This document shows positions 24,029 through 33,101 of a stretch of DNA of 46,395 nucleotides, piece after piece (within the stretch, counting starts at the first letter, position 1; each line of letters starts with the position of its first letter). Location: assembly GCA_019750465.1 (NCBI GenBank), contig JAIEOP010000052.1:1-46395 (forward strand). Reading direction: 5' to 3'. Source of the stretch: Acetobacteraceae bacterium. GTDB taxonomy: Bacteria; Pseudomonadota; Alphaproteobacteria; Acetobacterales; Acetobacteraceae. The notes below the pieces were generated by a model, which was not told the DNA's origin, did no database searches, and saw only the letters and a program-made list of their open reading frames with translations. Position numbers and translations under genes: made by a program.

Positions 24029-24451
24029 CTGCCGGATCCTCTGCGTGCGGCGCCCCGACGAAGACGCGATTGGGTGATGGCATATCGGTGCCGCGGCTCA
24101 CGTGCGGCGGCGTTACAGTTGGACCGGCAGCGCGGCGGCTGCAAGCCTGGGTACGCGGTATGCCCGCCATGCGCCGGGGCAGGGGTCCCGTGTGTGGACG
24201 GCCCCTTTGGTGCAAGGGGGTGTTTGGGAGGTTTCTGGCGTTCGGTGCGTTTGCGGTCGTGTGTCCGGCCTTGTGGCGCGGCACGGCGGCCGCTGGCCCG
24301 GATGGGTTTCGCGCGCGGGTCCGGAACGGACAAACGGCCTCCGAGGGCCAGCAGCTGCTGGTGGCGCTCGGCGCGCCGCCCGGCGTGTGGTTCGGCCGCA
24401 CCGGCAGCGCGGGTTGACTCGGCGCGGCGGCACGGGGAGCGTTGCCGGGCC
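24029..24451. other. 423-bp divergent gap between fdxA and GNAT gene
   Basis: Open frames exist on both strands but lack natural composition or family matches. The plus strand between about 24190 and 24270 is unusually G/T-rich. The region must carry the fdxA promoter (minus) and that of the acetyltransferase (plus). No hairpin or operator stood out. Confidence 0.4.
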
Positions 24452-25300
24452 ATGCCGGACGTCACGCCGCTGCCCGAAGCCGACCTGCCGCGCGCCGCGG
24501 CCCTCTCGGCGCTGATCGGCTGGAACCAGACGGCGGCGGATTGGCGGGTCTTCGCGCGCCATGGCGCGGTGCGCGCAGTCGATGACGGCGATCCGCGGGC
24601 GCTGGCCGCCACCGCCGCGACGCTGCCCCATGGCGCGGGCGTCGCGTGGATCTCGATGGTGCTGGTGCGCCCGGACCGGCGGCGGGAAGGGCTGGCAACG
24701 GCGCTGATGCGCTGGGCGGTGGAGAGCCTGCAGGCGGCCGCCGTGCCCTGCATCGCCCTGGATGCGACGCCGGCGGGGCGCGCGGTGTATCGCCGGCTCG
24801 GCTTCCGCGACCTCTGGAGCTTCGCGCGCTGGGCGCTGCCGTCCGCGTTGCCGGCGGAGCCGGGCGTCGCCGTGCGTCGCGTCGCGGCCGCCGACTGGCT
24901 CGCCCTGCTGGCCCTCGATAGCACCGGCTTCGGCGCGCCGCGCGAGGCGCTGCTGCGCGGCTTCGCCGGGCGCTGCCCGGATGCGGCGCTGGTGGTGGAC
25001 GCGCCGGATGGCGGCGGCATCGCCGGCGCGCTCTTGGCGCGGGAGGGTGTGCGCGGGCCGCAGCTTGGTCCGCTCCACGCCACCGATGCCGCGGTGGCGC
25101 GCGCGCTGCTGGCGGCCGGGCTGGCGGCCCGACCGGGCGCCGTGCTCGATCTGCGGGAGGGCGATGCCTGCGGCCTCGGCCCTTGGCTGGCGCGGCATGG
25201 CGGCCGGGTGCAGCGGCCCTTCACGCGCATGGCGCTCGGTGCCGATCCGCCTGGCGATCCGGCGCGCATGCTGGCCGTCGCGGGACCCGAATTCGGGTAG
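24452..25300 (+). CDS. GNAT-family N-acetyltransferase with duplicated fold
   Basis: 282-aa acetyl-CoA-dependent transferase. The first GNAT half has the acetyl-CoA loop VRPDRRREGLATALMRWAVE at about residues 70-90 and AGRAVYRRLGFRDLW at about 108-122. The second half (from about residue 135, GVAVRRVAAADWLALLALDS) resembles the C-terminal GNAT_acetyltr domain seen in two-domain members. It starts at ATG 24452 with a modest GGGGAG upstream. The substrate (amine, amino acid or ribosomal protein) is unknown. It is a monocistronic gene between divergent fdxA and a convergent membrane-protein gene. Confidence 0.87.
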   Translation: MPDVTPLPEADLPRAAALSALIGWNQTAADWRVFARHGAVRAVDDGDPRALAATAATLPHGAGVAWISMVLVRPDRRREGLATALMRWAVESLQAAAVPCIALDATPAGRAVYRRLGFRDLWSFARWALPSALPAEPGVAVRRVAAADWLALLALDSTGFGAPREALLRGFAGRCPDAALVVDAPDGGGIAGALLAREGVRGPQLGPLHATDAAVARALLAAGLAARPGAVLDLREGDACGLGPWLARHGGRVQRPFTRMALGADPPGDPARMLAVAGPEFG

Positions 25301-25378
25301 CGTGCCCGACGTCCGCGTGGACATGCGGGGCGCCGTGCAGGCAGGTCGCCGTGCCGATGGCGCGCATGCGCGCCCCAT

Positions 25379-26128
25379 CTACCCGAGCCAGTCGCGCCAG
25401 GCGCGGCGTGCGGTCCATCCCGCCAGCAGTGCGCCCCCGATCGTCGCCGCCACCGGCATGACCCCGTAGCCGATGAGCAGGAACAACCCATCCCCGAAGG
25501 CCGGCCGCCCCGCGACCGCGGCGGCGACCAGCGCCAGCAGCCCCGCCGCGAGGCCGAACACCAGGCTGCCGACGAAGAACCCGAGCAGCGCGATCACCAG
25601 CGTATGGCCAAGCCGGGTCGGGCGGCCGCCCTGCAGCGCGGCGACCAGCGCCGACGGGATCGCCACCGCGGCCACCACCGTCGCCATCACTCCCCTGTCC
25701 CACCAGAGGTAGGGCGGGATCACGCCGAAGCGCAGCACCAGCCAGGCGAGGCACCCGAGGGCAAGGCCGACGAAGGCACCGACCAGCAGCCCGGCCAGTG
25801 CCGCCAGCGGCGAGCCGGCACGGCGTGGCGGCAGCGGCGACCGGTGCGGCGGCGTCGCACCGACCGGCTCCAGCCGGGGTTTCGGCCGCGGCGGGTCAAG
25901 CTGCCGCCGCAATGCGCGCAGGCGCTGCAGCAGCGCGTCCGGGTCGCGTGGCGTGCCCTCGGGCTCGAAGGGCCAGGTCTCGAGCAGCAGGATGAACGCG
26001 TCGCGCTCGGCCGGCTCGATGCGCGCATCGATCTCGCGCACCAGCGCATCGATCGGAGGGCCGAAGACCTCGAGGCCATGATGCAGGATATCGTGCGTGC
26101 GGCTGTCGCCCGGTCGGCCGTTCGGCAT
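25379..26128 (-). CDS. Hypothetical polytopic membrane protein with cytosolic N-terminal domain
   Basis: 249-aa protein of no family I recognise. Residues 1-85 form an acidic helical soluble part (HGLEVFGPPIDALVREIDAR, then ERDAFILLLETWPFEPEG). From about residue 105 there are roughly five hydrophobic segments (AALAGLLVGAFVGLALGCLA, VMATVVAAVAIPSALVAAL, LVIALLGFFVGSLVFGLAAG, LFLLIGYGVMPVAATIGGAL). ATG 26128 follows AGGGGG by 7 bp. It converges with the GNAT gene and is divergent from tctC. Function unknown. Confidence 0.7.
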   Translation of the reverse strand: MPNGRPGDSRTHDILHHGLEVFGPPIDALVREIDARIEPAERDAFILLLETWPFEPEGTPRDPDALLQRLRALRRQLDPPRPKPRLEPVGATPPHRSPLPPRRAGSPLAALAGLLVGAFVGLALGCLAWLVLRFGVIPPYLWWDRGVMATVVAAVAIPSALVAALQGGRPTRLGHTLVIALLGFFVGSLVFGLAAGLLALVAAAVAGRPAFGDGLFLLIGYGVMPVAATIGGALLAGWTARRAWRDWLG

Positions 26129-26244
26129 GGTGCTGCCCCCTGGTCGCCAGTCTGCCGGCGCGGGCATGGCGCGACCAGAGGGTACGATCCTGCCGCCTGC
26201 ATCGCGCTGCTTGACGCGTTGGCGCGTCGCGCGACACGATGTTC

Positions 26245-26262
26245 GGTAACCATCGGGTTACC
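26245..26262. promoter_or_regulatory. Perfect inverted repeat upstream of tctC, candidate operator
   Basis: GGTAACC (26245-26251) and GGTTACC (26256-26262) are perfect 7-bp arms around ATCG, 22 bp before the tctC start and just ahead of its ribosome site. A TTGACG at 26212-26217 may be a -35 box. An operator or a 5' UTR hairpin controlling the tripartite transporter is plausible. Confidence 0.45.
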
Positions 26263-26283
26263 CGAGGCGGAGGGACGCAATCC

Positions 26284-27291
26284 ATGCAACGTCGCGCAAT
26301 CCTGGCCGCAGGCGCCGCGGCGCTGGCGCTTCCCGCCGTCTCCGCGCGCGCAGAGGCCGCCTGGCGGCCGGACCGGCCGGTGACCATCATCGTGCCCTGG
26401 GCCGCCGGCGGTTCCACCGACCAGATGGCGCGCATCGTCGCCGTCGAGTTGGAGGAGGCGCTCGGTCAGAAATTCGTCGTGGTGAACCAGCCCGGCGCCT
26501 CCGGCTCCATCGGCACGCGCAATGCCATGCAGGCGCCGAAGGACGGCATGACCTGGGCCGCGGGCGCGGCGATCGACATCGGCTGCTACCGCGTGCTGGG
26601 TCTGCTCGACAGCGGGCTCGACGACTGGAACCTGTTCTTCGCCGTGGCGAACGTGAACACCATCGCGGCCAACCCGAACGCTCCGTTCAAGGATTTCGGC
26701 CAGCTGCTGGAGGCGATGCGGCAGCGGTCGAACATCGCCGTCGCCACTGCCGGGCAGTCCAGCGCGGGGCGCAACGTGATGGAGGCGGTGCGCGCCGCCG
26801 CCCCCGGCGCGAATTACCGCATGGCGCCCTATGACGGCGGCAACCCGGCGGTGCTGGCGGCCGTCGCCGGCGAGACGCCGGTGGTGGCGCAGCTGCTGGT
26901 GGAAATGGCCGAGATGATCCGCGGCAAGCGGCTGATCCCGCTGGCGGTGCAGGCCGAGCAGCCGGTGATGCTGCAGGGCCATGGCGAGATCCCCTCGCTG
27001 CGGCAATGGCTGCCGGACATCCCGGCGCCGCTGAACTACTTCGGCATCTGGTGCGCCAAGGGAACGCCCGACCCGGTGGTGCAGACCGTGGCGCAGGTCT
27101 GGCGCGAGCGGATCGCGGCCAGCCAGCGGCTGAAGGACTACGCGCAGCAGCGCGCGGCGGTGTTCACGCCGCTGCTGCTGCAGGAGGCGCGCGACAAGGC
27201 CTGGGTCGCGGTGCGCCAGACCGCCTGGCTCTACCATGATGCCGGACAGAGCAAGGCGGCGCCGGACACGGTGGGGATCCCGCGGCTTTGA
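26284..27291 (+). CDS. tctC: TTT receptor TctC (Bug family)
   Basis: 335-aa periplasmic receptor of a complete tripartite tricarboxylate transporter. A twin-Arg-like start and signal peptide (MQRRAILAAGAAALALPAVS, cleavage near ARAEA) precede the family motif VTIIVPWAAGGSTDQMARIV and VVNQPGASGSIGTRNAMQAPKDG. ATG 26284 has GGAGGG about 9 bp upstream; a longer frame from 26239 is less likely. It is translationally coupled to tctB, whose TTG overlaps its TGA. The ligand is unknown; citrate is only the founding example of the family. Confidence 0.92.
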   Translation: MQRRAILAAGAAALALPAVSARAEAAWRPDRPVTIIVPWAAGGSTDQMARIVAVELEEALGQKFVVVNQPGASGSIGTRNAMQAPKDGMTWAAGAAIDIGCYRVLGLLDSGLDDWNLFFAVANVNTIAANPNAPFKDFGQLLEAMRQRSNIAVATAGQSSAGRNVMEAVRAAAPGANYRMAPYDGGNPAVLAAVAGETPVVAQLLVEMAEMIRGKRLIPLAVQAEQPVMLQGHGEIPSLRQWLPDIPAPLNYFGIWCAKGTPDPVVQTVAQVWRERIAASQRLKDYAQQRAAVFTPLLLQEARDKAWVAVRQTAWLYHDAGQSKAAPDTVGIPRL

Positions 27292-27791
27292 CCTCGGCTG
27301 CCGCGCCGCCGCTGCGGCAGCGCGCGGACCTGCTGTTCGGCCTTGGCTGGATCGTGCTGGGGGCGGCGATCGCGGCCGGGTCCTGGCGCATGGACCGGCT
27401 CGAGGGCCAGGGGGTCGAGCCCTACGCCGTGCCCGGCCTGGTGCCGGGGCTGCTCGGCATCCTGCTGGCGCTGCTCGGCCTGGCCATGGCGCTGCGTGCC
27501 CGGCGCGGGCCGGCGGCGGGGACCGAGGCCGCGCGCGCCGAGCCTTGGCGCGCGGCGCTGGCGCTGGTGCTGGTGGCCGGCTTCGTGCTCGGGCTGCTGG
27601 GACGGGGGCCGCCCTTCTGGCTGGCCGCCTTCATCTTCATGTTCCTCGCCATCCTGCTCTTTGAATGGCCGGACCGGCGGCGCGCGGGCACGCTGGCACG
27701 CGGCGCCGTGCAGGCGGTGCTCATCGCCGCGGCGGCGAGCGCCATCATCACGCTCGTATTCCAGGAGGTCTTCCTGGTGCGGCTGCCGTGA
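27288..27791 (+). CDS. tctB: TTT small membrane subunit TctB
   Basis: 167-aa small integral subunit with four hydrophobic segments: LLFGLGWIVLGAAIAAGSWR, VPGLVPGLLGILLALLGLAM, ALALVLVAGFVLGLLGRGPP with FWLAAFIFMFLAILLFEWPD, and the last helix AVLIAAAASAIITLVFQEVF. This is the TctB layout. It begins at a TTG overlapping the tctC stop. It supports the large permease TctA, which starts 22 bp after its stop. Confidence 0.88.
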   Translation: MTSAAAPPLRQRADLLFGLGWIVLGAAIAAGSWRMDRLEGQGVEPYAVPGLVPGLLGILLALLGLAMALRARRGPAAGTEAARAEPWRAALALVLVAGFVLGLLGRGPPFWLAAFIFMFLAILLFEWPDRRRAGTLARGAVQAVLIAAAASAIITLVFQEVFLVRLP

Positions 27792-27813
27792 GGGCGGGCG
27801 AGGGGAGGGCGTG

Positions 27814-29334
27814 ATGCCCGACGGGCTCCTGGCCCTCGGACGCGCCCTGGGCGGGTTCCTCGATCCCGTCTCGCTGGCCTATGCGGTGGGCGCGACCCTG
27901 CTCGGCATCATGGTCGGCGTGCTGCCGGGGCTCTCGGCGACCCTGGCGATCTCGCTGCTGACCACGCTCACCATCAAGCTGCCGCCGAACGACGCCATCC
28001 TGATCCTGGTCTGCGCCTATGTCGGCGCGATCTACGGCGGCAGCCGCACGGCGATCCTGCTGAACATCCCCGGCACCGCCGCCAACGCCGCCGCCTGCAT
28101 CGACGGGTACCAGCTCGCGCTCCAGGGCCGGGCGGGGCGGGCCATGGGCATCGCCACCACCGGCTCGGTCGCCGGCTCCGTGCTCGGCATCCTCTGCCTT
28201 GCCAGCATCACGCCCTGGCTGGCCGAGCAGGCGCTGTCCTTCCAGTCCTACGAGATCTTCTGGCTGGCGCTGTTCGGCGTGCTGATGTCGGGCACCGTGG
28301 TGGGCGGCGATCCGTTGAAGGGGTGGATCATGGGCGCGCTCGGCCTGTTCGCCGCGCAGATCGGCCAGGACGGCATCCATGCGCATGAGCGCTTCGCCTT
28401 CGGCGACCCCGACCTCGCCGGCGGGCTCTCGCTGATTCCCGTGCTGGTCGGCGCCTTCGGCTGCGCCGAGGTGCTGACGGTGATGGCCGAGCGCGCGGCG
28501 CGCCCGCGGCTGCATCCGGTGGACTCCATCCTGCCGCGCATCCGGGACGTCCTGCGGTACTGGAAGACGATCCTGCGCAGCGGCGCCATCGGCGTGACCA
28601 TGGGCATCCTGCCCGGCGTCGGTGAGGACATGGCGGCCTGGTCCAGCTACGCCGCGGCGAAGCGCCTCAGCCGCGAGCCCGAGGGGTTCGGCCAGGGCAG
28701 CGTGGAGGGGCTGATCGCGGCCGAGACCGGCGACAACGCCGCCATCCCCGGGGCGATGATCCCCGCCCTGGCGCTGGGCATCCCCGGCAGCGCGCCGGCC
28801 GCGGTGCTGCTGGCGGCGATGATCATCCACGGCGCCAATCCGGGGCCGATGCTGATCATCCAGCAGCCGCAATTCATCTACGACGTGGTGGCGATGAACC
28901 TGATCGCCACGCTGGCGATGCTGATCTTCGGCCTGACCCTCGTGCGGCCGATGCTGGTCGTGCTGGCGGTGCCGCGCAGCGTGATCATGCCGATCGTGCT
29001 CGTGCTCTGCGCGGTCGGCGCCTTCGCGATCGCCTCCCGGCTGTTCGATGTCTGGGTGATGCTGGCGGTCGGCGTGGCGGGCTTCGGGCTGCGCCGCTTC
29101 GGCTACCCGATGGCGCCCTTCGTGCTGGGGCTGGTGCTGGGCGACCTGCTGGACAAGAGCCTGCGGCGCGGCCTGGTGCTCTCGGGCGGCGAGATCGAGC
29201 CCTTCTTCACCCGGCCGATCTGCGCGCTGCTGGCCGTTGTCGTGGCGCTGACCCTGGCACTGAACGTCCCGCCGCTGCGCGCGGGCTGGAACCGGCTGCG
29301 CGGTGCGATCGGGGCATGGCTGGCCCGGCGTTGA
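27814..29334 (+). CDS. tctA: TTT large permease subunit TctA
   Basis: 506-aa transport subunit, about 11-12 transmembrane helices, driving sodium- or proton-coupled uptake of the ligand delivered by TctC. The first inverted half has MVGVLPGLSATLAISLLTTL and YGGSRTAILLNIPGTAANAA. The second has VTMGILPGVGEDMAAWSSYA with ETGDNAAIPGAMIPALALGI-PGSAPAAV, the two PGxG/PG-type substrate loops typical of the family. GGGGAGGG precedes tandem starts GTG 27811 and ATG 27814; I use the ATG. It completes the tctCBA operon. Confidence 0.94.
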   Translation: MPDGLLALGRALGGFLDPVSLAYAVGATLLGIMVGVLPGLSATLAISLLTTLTIKLPPNDAILILVCAYVGAIYGGSRTAILLNIPGTAANAAACIDGYQLALQGRAGRAMGIATTGSVAGSVLGILCLASITPWLAEQALSFQSYEIFWLALFGVLMSGTVVGGDPLKGWIMGALGLFAAQIGQDGIHAHERFAFGDPDLAGGLSLIPVLVGAFGCAEVLTVMAERAARPRLHPVDSILPRIRDVLRYWKTILRSGAIGVTMGILPGVGEDMAAWSSYAAAKRLSREPEGFGQGSVEGLIAAETGDNAAIPGAMIPALALGIPGSAPAAVLLAAMIIHGANPGPMLIIQQPQFIYDVVAMNLIATLAMLIFGLTLVRPMLVVLAVPRSVIMPIVLVLCAVGAFAIASRLFDVWVMLAVGVAGFGLRRFGYPMAPFVLGLVLGDLLDKSLRRGLVLSGGEIEPFFTRPICALLAVVVALTLALNVPPLRAGWNRLRGAIGAWLARR

Positions 29335-29384
29335 TCCGCGTCCCGGCCCTTGCGGCGGGGCGGCGCGCGGGGGAAATTGACCCG

Positions 29385-30236
29385 ATGGCAGACACCCCCC
29401 AGGCCGAGGCCCGCGCTGCGCTGGCCGCCGCCGGCCAGCTTCCTGATGCCGAGATCGAGCTCGCCGCGGTCGCCATCCAGTTCGCCCGCATCGACGCGCC
29501 GGAGGCGGACTGGCGCGCCGCATCCGCCCAGCTCAGCGTCCTGGCGAAGGTGGCCGTCGAGGCCGCGGTCGCGGACAAGGACGCCGACGACGGCGATCCG
29601 GACCGCCGCCGCGCCGTGCTCGCCGCCGTGCTGCACGGGCGGCTGGGCTATTCGGGCGACGCACGCACCTACGACGACCTGGCCAACGCCAACCTGATCC
29701 GCGTGCTGGAGCGCCGCCAGGGCCTGCCGGTGGCGCTCGGCATCCTGTGGCTGCACGCCGCTGAGGCGGCGGGCTGGGGCGCGCACGGCGTGGATTTCCC
29801 CGGGCATTTCCTGGTGGCGGTGGAGGGCACGCGCGGCCAGGCGCTGGTGGACGTGTTCGGCGGCGGCACCGGCCTGGCGGCGCCCGATCTGCGCGCCCTC
29901 ATCAAGCGGATGGAAGGCGAGAAGGCCGAGCTGCGCCCGGGGCTGCTGCGGCCGATGAGCCGGCGCGCCGTCCTGCTCAGGCTGCAGAACAACATCAAGC
30001 TGCGGCGGCTCCGCGCCGGGGCCATCGAGGCGGCGCTGGCCTGCACCGAGGACATGCTGCTGCTCTGCCCCGACCATGCCGTGCTGTGGCGCGAGGCCGG
30101 GCTGATGAACCGGCGCCTCGACCGCATCGGGGCGGCGCTGAACTGCCTGGACCGCTCGCTGGAGCTGGAGCCGGAGGGGGAGGCCGCGCAGCGCACCCGC
30201 ACCGTGGCCGAGGAACTGCGGCACCGGTTGAACTAG
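29385..30236 (+). CDS. SirB1/transglutaminase-like protein with TPR tail
   Basis: 283-aa protein of the SirB1 (DUF1347, transglutaminase-like) family. The core is [37 protein letters not shown] and [13 protein letters not shown], followed by a helical TPR-like C-terminus ([35 protein letters not shown]). The position where transglutaminases keep the catalytic Cys holds Asn/Ala, so protease or transferase activity is doubtful; the His in PGHF remains. ATG 29385 follows GGGGGA. The gene follows tctA by 50 bp and precedes gshB by 49 bp. Physiological role unknown. Confidence 0.85.
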   Translation: MADTPQAEARAALAAAGQLPDAEIELAAVAIQFARIDAPEADWRAASAQLSVLAKVAVEAAVADKDADDGDPDRRRAVLAAVLHGRLGYSGDARTYDDLANANLIRVLERRQGLPVALGILWLHAAEAAGWGAHGVDFPGHFLVAVEGTRGQALVDVFGGGTGLAAPDLRALIKRMEGEKAELRPGLLRPMSRRAVLLRLQNNIKLRRLRAGAIEAALACTEDMLLLCPDHAVLWREAGLMNRRLDRIGAALNCLDRSLELEPEGEAAQRTRTVAEELRHRLN

Positions 30237-30285
30237 GCGCCGCGCCGGGGCAGGAAGGCGCCCACCCGGACGGAAGAGACGCGCC

Positions 30286-31236
30286 ATGGCGAAGACCCTG
30301 AAGGTTGCGGTCCAGATGGACCCGATCGAGAGCATCAACATCGACGCCGACAGCACCTTCGCCCTGATGCTGGAGGCGCAGGCGCGCGGCCACGCGCAGT
30401 GGCACTACCACGTGCGCGACCTGGCGCTGCACGGCGGCCGGGTGACGGCCCGCGCCCAGCCGGTGACGGTGCAGCGGGTGAAGGGGGCGCACTGGACCTT
30501 CGGCGCGGAGGAGGAGCTCGACCTCGCGGCGGTGGACGTGGTGCTGATGCGCCAGGATCCGCCCTTCGACATGGCCTACATCACTGCCACCCATATCCTG
30601 GAGCACATCCACCCGAAGACGCTGGTGGTGAACGACCCCGCCAGCGTGCGCAACGCGCCGGAGAAGCTGTTCGTCACCCATTTCCCCGACCTGATGCCGG
30701 TGACGCTGGTGACCGCCGACCGCCGGCAGATCATGCGCTTCCGCGAGACGCATGGCGACATCATCATCAAGCCGCTGTTCGGCAATGGCGGCGCCGGCGT
30801 CTTCCATTTGCGCCCCGACGACCCGAATCTCAACGCGCTGGTCGAGATGTTCACCGAACGCTCGCGCGAGCCGCTGGTGGTGCAGAAATACGTCCCCGAG
30901 GTGCGTCAGGGCGACAAGCGCATCATCCTGGTGGAAGGCGTGGCGCTGGGCGCGATCAACCGCGTGCCGGCGGCGGGCGAGGCGCGCAGCAACATGCATG
31001 TCGGCGGCAGGCCCGAGAAGACCACGCTGACCGAGCGCGAGCGCGCGATCTGCGCCGCCATCGGGCCGGAACTGAAGCGGCGCGGCATGATCTTCGTCGG
31101 CATCGACGTGATCGGCGGGTATCTGACGGAGATCAACGTCACCTCGCCGACCGGGCTGCAGGAGGTGGCGCGGTTCGACGGCGTCCATCTGGAGCGGGCG
31201 ATCTGGGACGCCATCGAGGCGAGGCGCGGGGCTTGA
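30286..31236 (+). CDS. gshB: Glutathione synthetase
   Basis: 316-aa ATP-grasp ligase that adds glycine to gamma-glutamylcysteine, the second step of glutathione synthesis. Segments are [20 protein letters not shown] at the N-terminus and [20 protein letters not shown]. The ATP-grasp part has [54 protein letters not shown] and the metal-binding [20 protein letters not shown]. The length equals that of E. coli GshB. ATG 30286 has GGAAGAG about 7 bp upstream. Its product supports glutathione-dependent MaiA at the start of the window, although the two genes are far apart. Confidence 0.96.
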   Translation: MAKTLKVAVQMDPIESINIDADSTFALMLEAQARGHAQWHYHVRDLALHGGRVTARAQPVTVQRVKGAHWTFGAEEELDLAAVDVVLMRQDPPFDMAYITATHILEHIHPKTLVVNDPASVRNAPEKLFVTHFPDLMPVTLVTADRRQIMRFRETHGDIIIKPLFGNGGAGVFHLRPDDPNLNALVEMFTERSREPLVVQKYVPEVRQGDKRIILVEGVALGAINRVPAAGEARSNMHVGGRPEKTTLTERERAICAAIGPELKRRGMIFVGIDVIGGYLTEINVTSPTGLQEVARFDGVHLERAIWDAIEARRGA

Positions 31237-31252
31237 ACGGCGCTTGGTCAAG

Positions 31253-31264
31253 GGTTAGCTAACC
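31253..31264. promoter_or_regulatory. 12-bp perfect palindrome at the antitoxin start, operator
   Basis: GGTTAGCTAACC ends 4 bp before the antitoxin ATG (31269). Phd/VapB-type antitoxins bind such palindromes over their own promoter. There is no ribosome site between it and the start, suggesting a leaderless or nearly leaderless mRNA. Confidence 0.65.
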
Positions 31265-31268
31265 AGCC

Positions 31269-31553
31269 ATGGGCGCACCCGTCACCATCCACGTCGCGAA
31301 GACCCACCTCTCCGCCCTCGTCGCACGCGCCGAGGCGGGGGAGGAGATCATCATTGCCCGCGGCGACAAGCCGGTGGCGAAGCTGGTGCCGCTCAGCCCA
31401 TCCGCGCCGGCCGGGACGCCTGTGAAGCGCAGCACCTTCGGCTGCATGCGCGGCCTCGTTCGCGCGGGCGAGGAAGCATTGGACGACTGGACGGAGGACG
31501 AACTGGCCGAATGGGAGGAGGGACACCCCGGCGATCCGTTGCGCCGGACGTGA
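31269..31553 (+). CDS. Phd/YefM-family type II antitoxin
   Basis: 94-aa antitoxin. Residues 1-45 are the Phd/YefM DNA-binding fold (TIHVAKTHLSALVARAEAGE, IIIARGDKPVAKLVPL). The acidic C-terminus (ALDDWTEDELAEWEEGHPGD) would thread across the toxin active site. It binds and neutralises the following PIN toxin and represses the operon through the palindrome just upstream. Its TGA overlaps the toxin GTG by 4 bp (GTGA). Confidence 0.92.
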   Translation: MGAPVTIHVAKTHLSALVARAEAGEEIIIARGDKPVAKLVPLSPSAPAGTPVKRSTFGCMRGLVRAGEEALDDWTEDELAEWEEGHPGDPLRRT

Positions 31554-31939
31554 CCCGCCGCCTTCTGCTCGATACGCACGCCCTGATCTGGTGGGTTGCC
31601 GGCGACCTCTCCATTGGTGCCGAGACGCGCGCGGCGATCGACTCGGCGGAACTGGTCCTCGTCAGTGCCATCTCGGGCTACGAGATTGCGCTGAAGCACG
31701 CGACCGGCCGCTTGCCCGAGGCCGCCGCGCTCGCCAGCGACGTGGCTGGCGCCGTCCGCAGGGCCGGCTTCCGCGAACTCCCGATCGCCCTTGCGCATGC
31801 CGAGGCCGCCGGGCGGCTGCCGCGCCATCACCGCGATCCCTTCGACCGCATGCTCGTCGCGCAGGCGCTGGTCGAGGGCTTGCCGCTGGTTTCGGCCGAC
31901 AACGCCCTCGATGCCTTCGGCGTCGAGCGGATCTGGTAG
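31550..31939 (+). CDS. VapC-type PIN-domain toxin
   Basis: 129-aa PIN-domain ribonuclease. The acidic metal-binding residues are in place: LLLDTHALIWW (Asp near residue 8), ISGYEIALKHATGRL (Glu near 45), RDPFDRMLVAQALVEGLPLV (Asp near 92-95) and SADNALDAFGVERIW near the end. The GTG at 31550 overlaps the antitoxin stop, the usual coupled order. VapC toxins cleave tRNA or rRNA; the target here is unknown. It converges with ald, leaving only 3 bp between the two genes. Confidence 0.92.
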   Translation: MTRRLLLDTHALIWWVAGDLSIGAETRAAIDSAELVLVSAISGYEIALKHATGRLPEAAALASDVAGAVRRAGFRELPIALAHAEAAGRLPRHHRDPFDRMLVAQALVEGLPLVSADNALDAFGVERIW

Positions 31940-31942
31940 GCG

Positions 31943-33061
31943 CTACTCGCCCAGCGCCTGCTCCATCGCCAGCAGCGGCTGGCCCAGCGCCTCCGCCACC
32001 GCCGGATGAGCGATGCGCCCGGCATGCACGTTGAGCCCGCGCGCGAGATGCGGATTCTCCGCGCAGGCGCGGCGCCATCCCTTCCCGGCCAGTTGCAGGG
32101 TGAAGGGCAGGGTGGCGTTGTTCAGCGCCACCGCGCTGGTTCGGGCCACCGCGCCCGGCATGTTGGTGACGCAGTAGTGCACGACGCCCTCCTCGACATA
32201 GGTGGGCGCGGCATGGGTGGTGGGGCGCGATGTCTCGAAGCAGCCACCCTGGTCGATGGCGACATCGACCATGACGCTGCCGGGACGCATGCGCGCGACC
32301 ATGGCGCGCGTCACCAGCCGCGGCGCCGCCGCGCCCGGCACCAGCACGGCGCCGATGACGAGATCGGCCTGGGTGACCCAGGCCTCGATGGACTCGGCGG
32401 TGGCGAATTGGGTGGTGATGCCGCCGTTGAACTCGCGGTCCAGCGTGTCCAGGACGCGCAGGCTGCGATCCAGCACCGTGACGCGGGCGCGCATGCCGTG
32501 CGCGATGCGCGCCGCGTTCGAGCCCACCACGCCGCCGCCGATGATGGCGACGCGCCCCGCCGGCACGCCGGGCACGCCGGAGAGCAGCACGCCGGCGCCG
32601 CCCGCCTCCTTCTCCAGGCAGCGCGCGCCCACCTGCACGGCCATGCGGCCGGCGACCTCGCTCATCGGCGCGAGCAGGGGCAGGCCGCCCTGCCCATCCG
32701 TCACGGTCTCGTAGGCGATGGCGGTGCAGCCGCTCTCCATCAGGCCCTGCGCCTGCGCCGGATCGGGGGCGAGGTGCAGGTAGGTGAACAGCACCTGTCC
32801 CGCACGCAGCCGTCGCCATTCCTCCGGCTGCGGCTCCTTCACCTTCACGATCAGCGCGGCCTGCGCGAAGACGGCCGTGGCATCCGACGCGATCGCAGCG
32901 CCGGCGGCGCGATAGACATCGTCCGGGAAGCCGATGGCCGCGCCGGCACCGGTTTCCACCAGCACATGATGGCCGAGCGACGTCAATTCGCGCACCGAGG
33001 CGGGCGTCAGGCCGACGCGGTACTCATGCACCTTCACTTCCCTGGGAACGCCCACGATCAT
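31943..33061 (-). CDS. ald: Alanine dehydrogenase
   Basis: 372-aa NAD-dependent L-alanine dehydrogenase converting alanine to pyruvate and ammonia. N-terminal [20 protein letters not shown] and [13 protein letters not shown] with FTYLHLAPD carry the catalytic Lys and His. The Rossmann domain has [20 protein letters not shown]. Later come [20 protein letters not shown] and the [20 protein letters not shown] segment unique to Ald/PntA-like enzymes. Length is exactly family-typical. A hairpin (33076-33093) separates it from the DUF486 gene upstream, so it is probably transcribed separately. Confidence 0.95.
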   Translation of the reverse strand: MIVGVPREVKVHEYRVGLTPASVRELTSLGHHVLVETGAGAAIGFPDDVYRAAGAAIASDATAVFAQAALIVKVKEPQPEEWRRLRAGQVLFTYLHLAPDPAQAQGLMESGCTAIAYETVTDGQGGLPLLAPMSEVAGRMAVQVGARCLEKEAGGAGVLLSGVPGVPAGRVAIIGGGVVGSNAARIAHGMRARVTVLDRSLRVLDTLDREFNGGITTQFATAESIEAWVTQADLVIGAVLVPGAAAPRLVTRAMVARMRPGSVMVDVAIDQGGCFETSRPTTHAAPTYVEEGVVHYCVTNMPGAVARTSAVALNNATLPFTLQLAGKGWRRACAENPHLARGLNVHAGRIAHPAVAEALGQPLLAMEQALGE

Positions 33062-33075
33062 CCCGCGCGCTCCTG

Positions 33076-33093
33076 ATCCGCCGCAGTGCGGAT
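33076..33093. terminator. Small hairpin between DUF486 gene and ald
   Basis: ATCCGC (33076-33081) and GCGGAT (33088-33093) are perfect 6-bp arms with a 6-bp loop, immediately after the DUF486 stop on the minus strand. There is no strong T-run, so terminator function is uncertain. Confidence 0.35.
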
Positions 33094-33101
33094 GTGGTGT
33101 C

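Noticed and set aside
24070-24417. 115-codon plus-strand open frame upstream of the GNAT gene
   Set aside because: No ribosome site, a Gly/Arg/Trp-rich unnatural product, and an overlap with the required fdxA promoter region.
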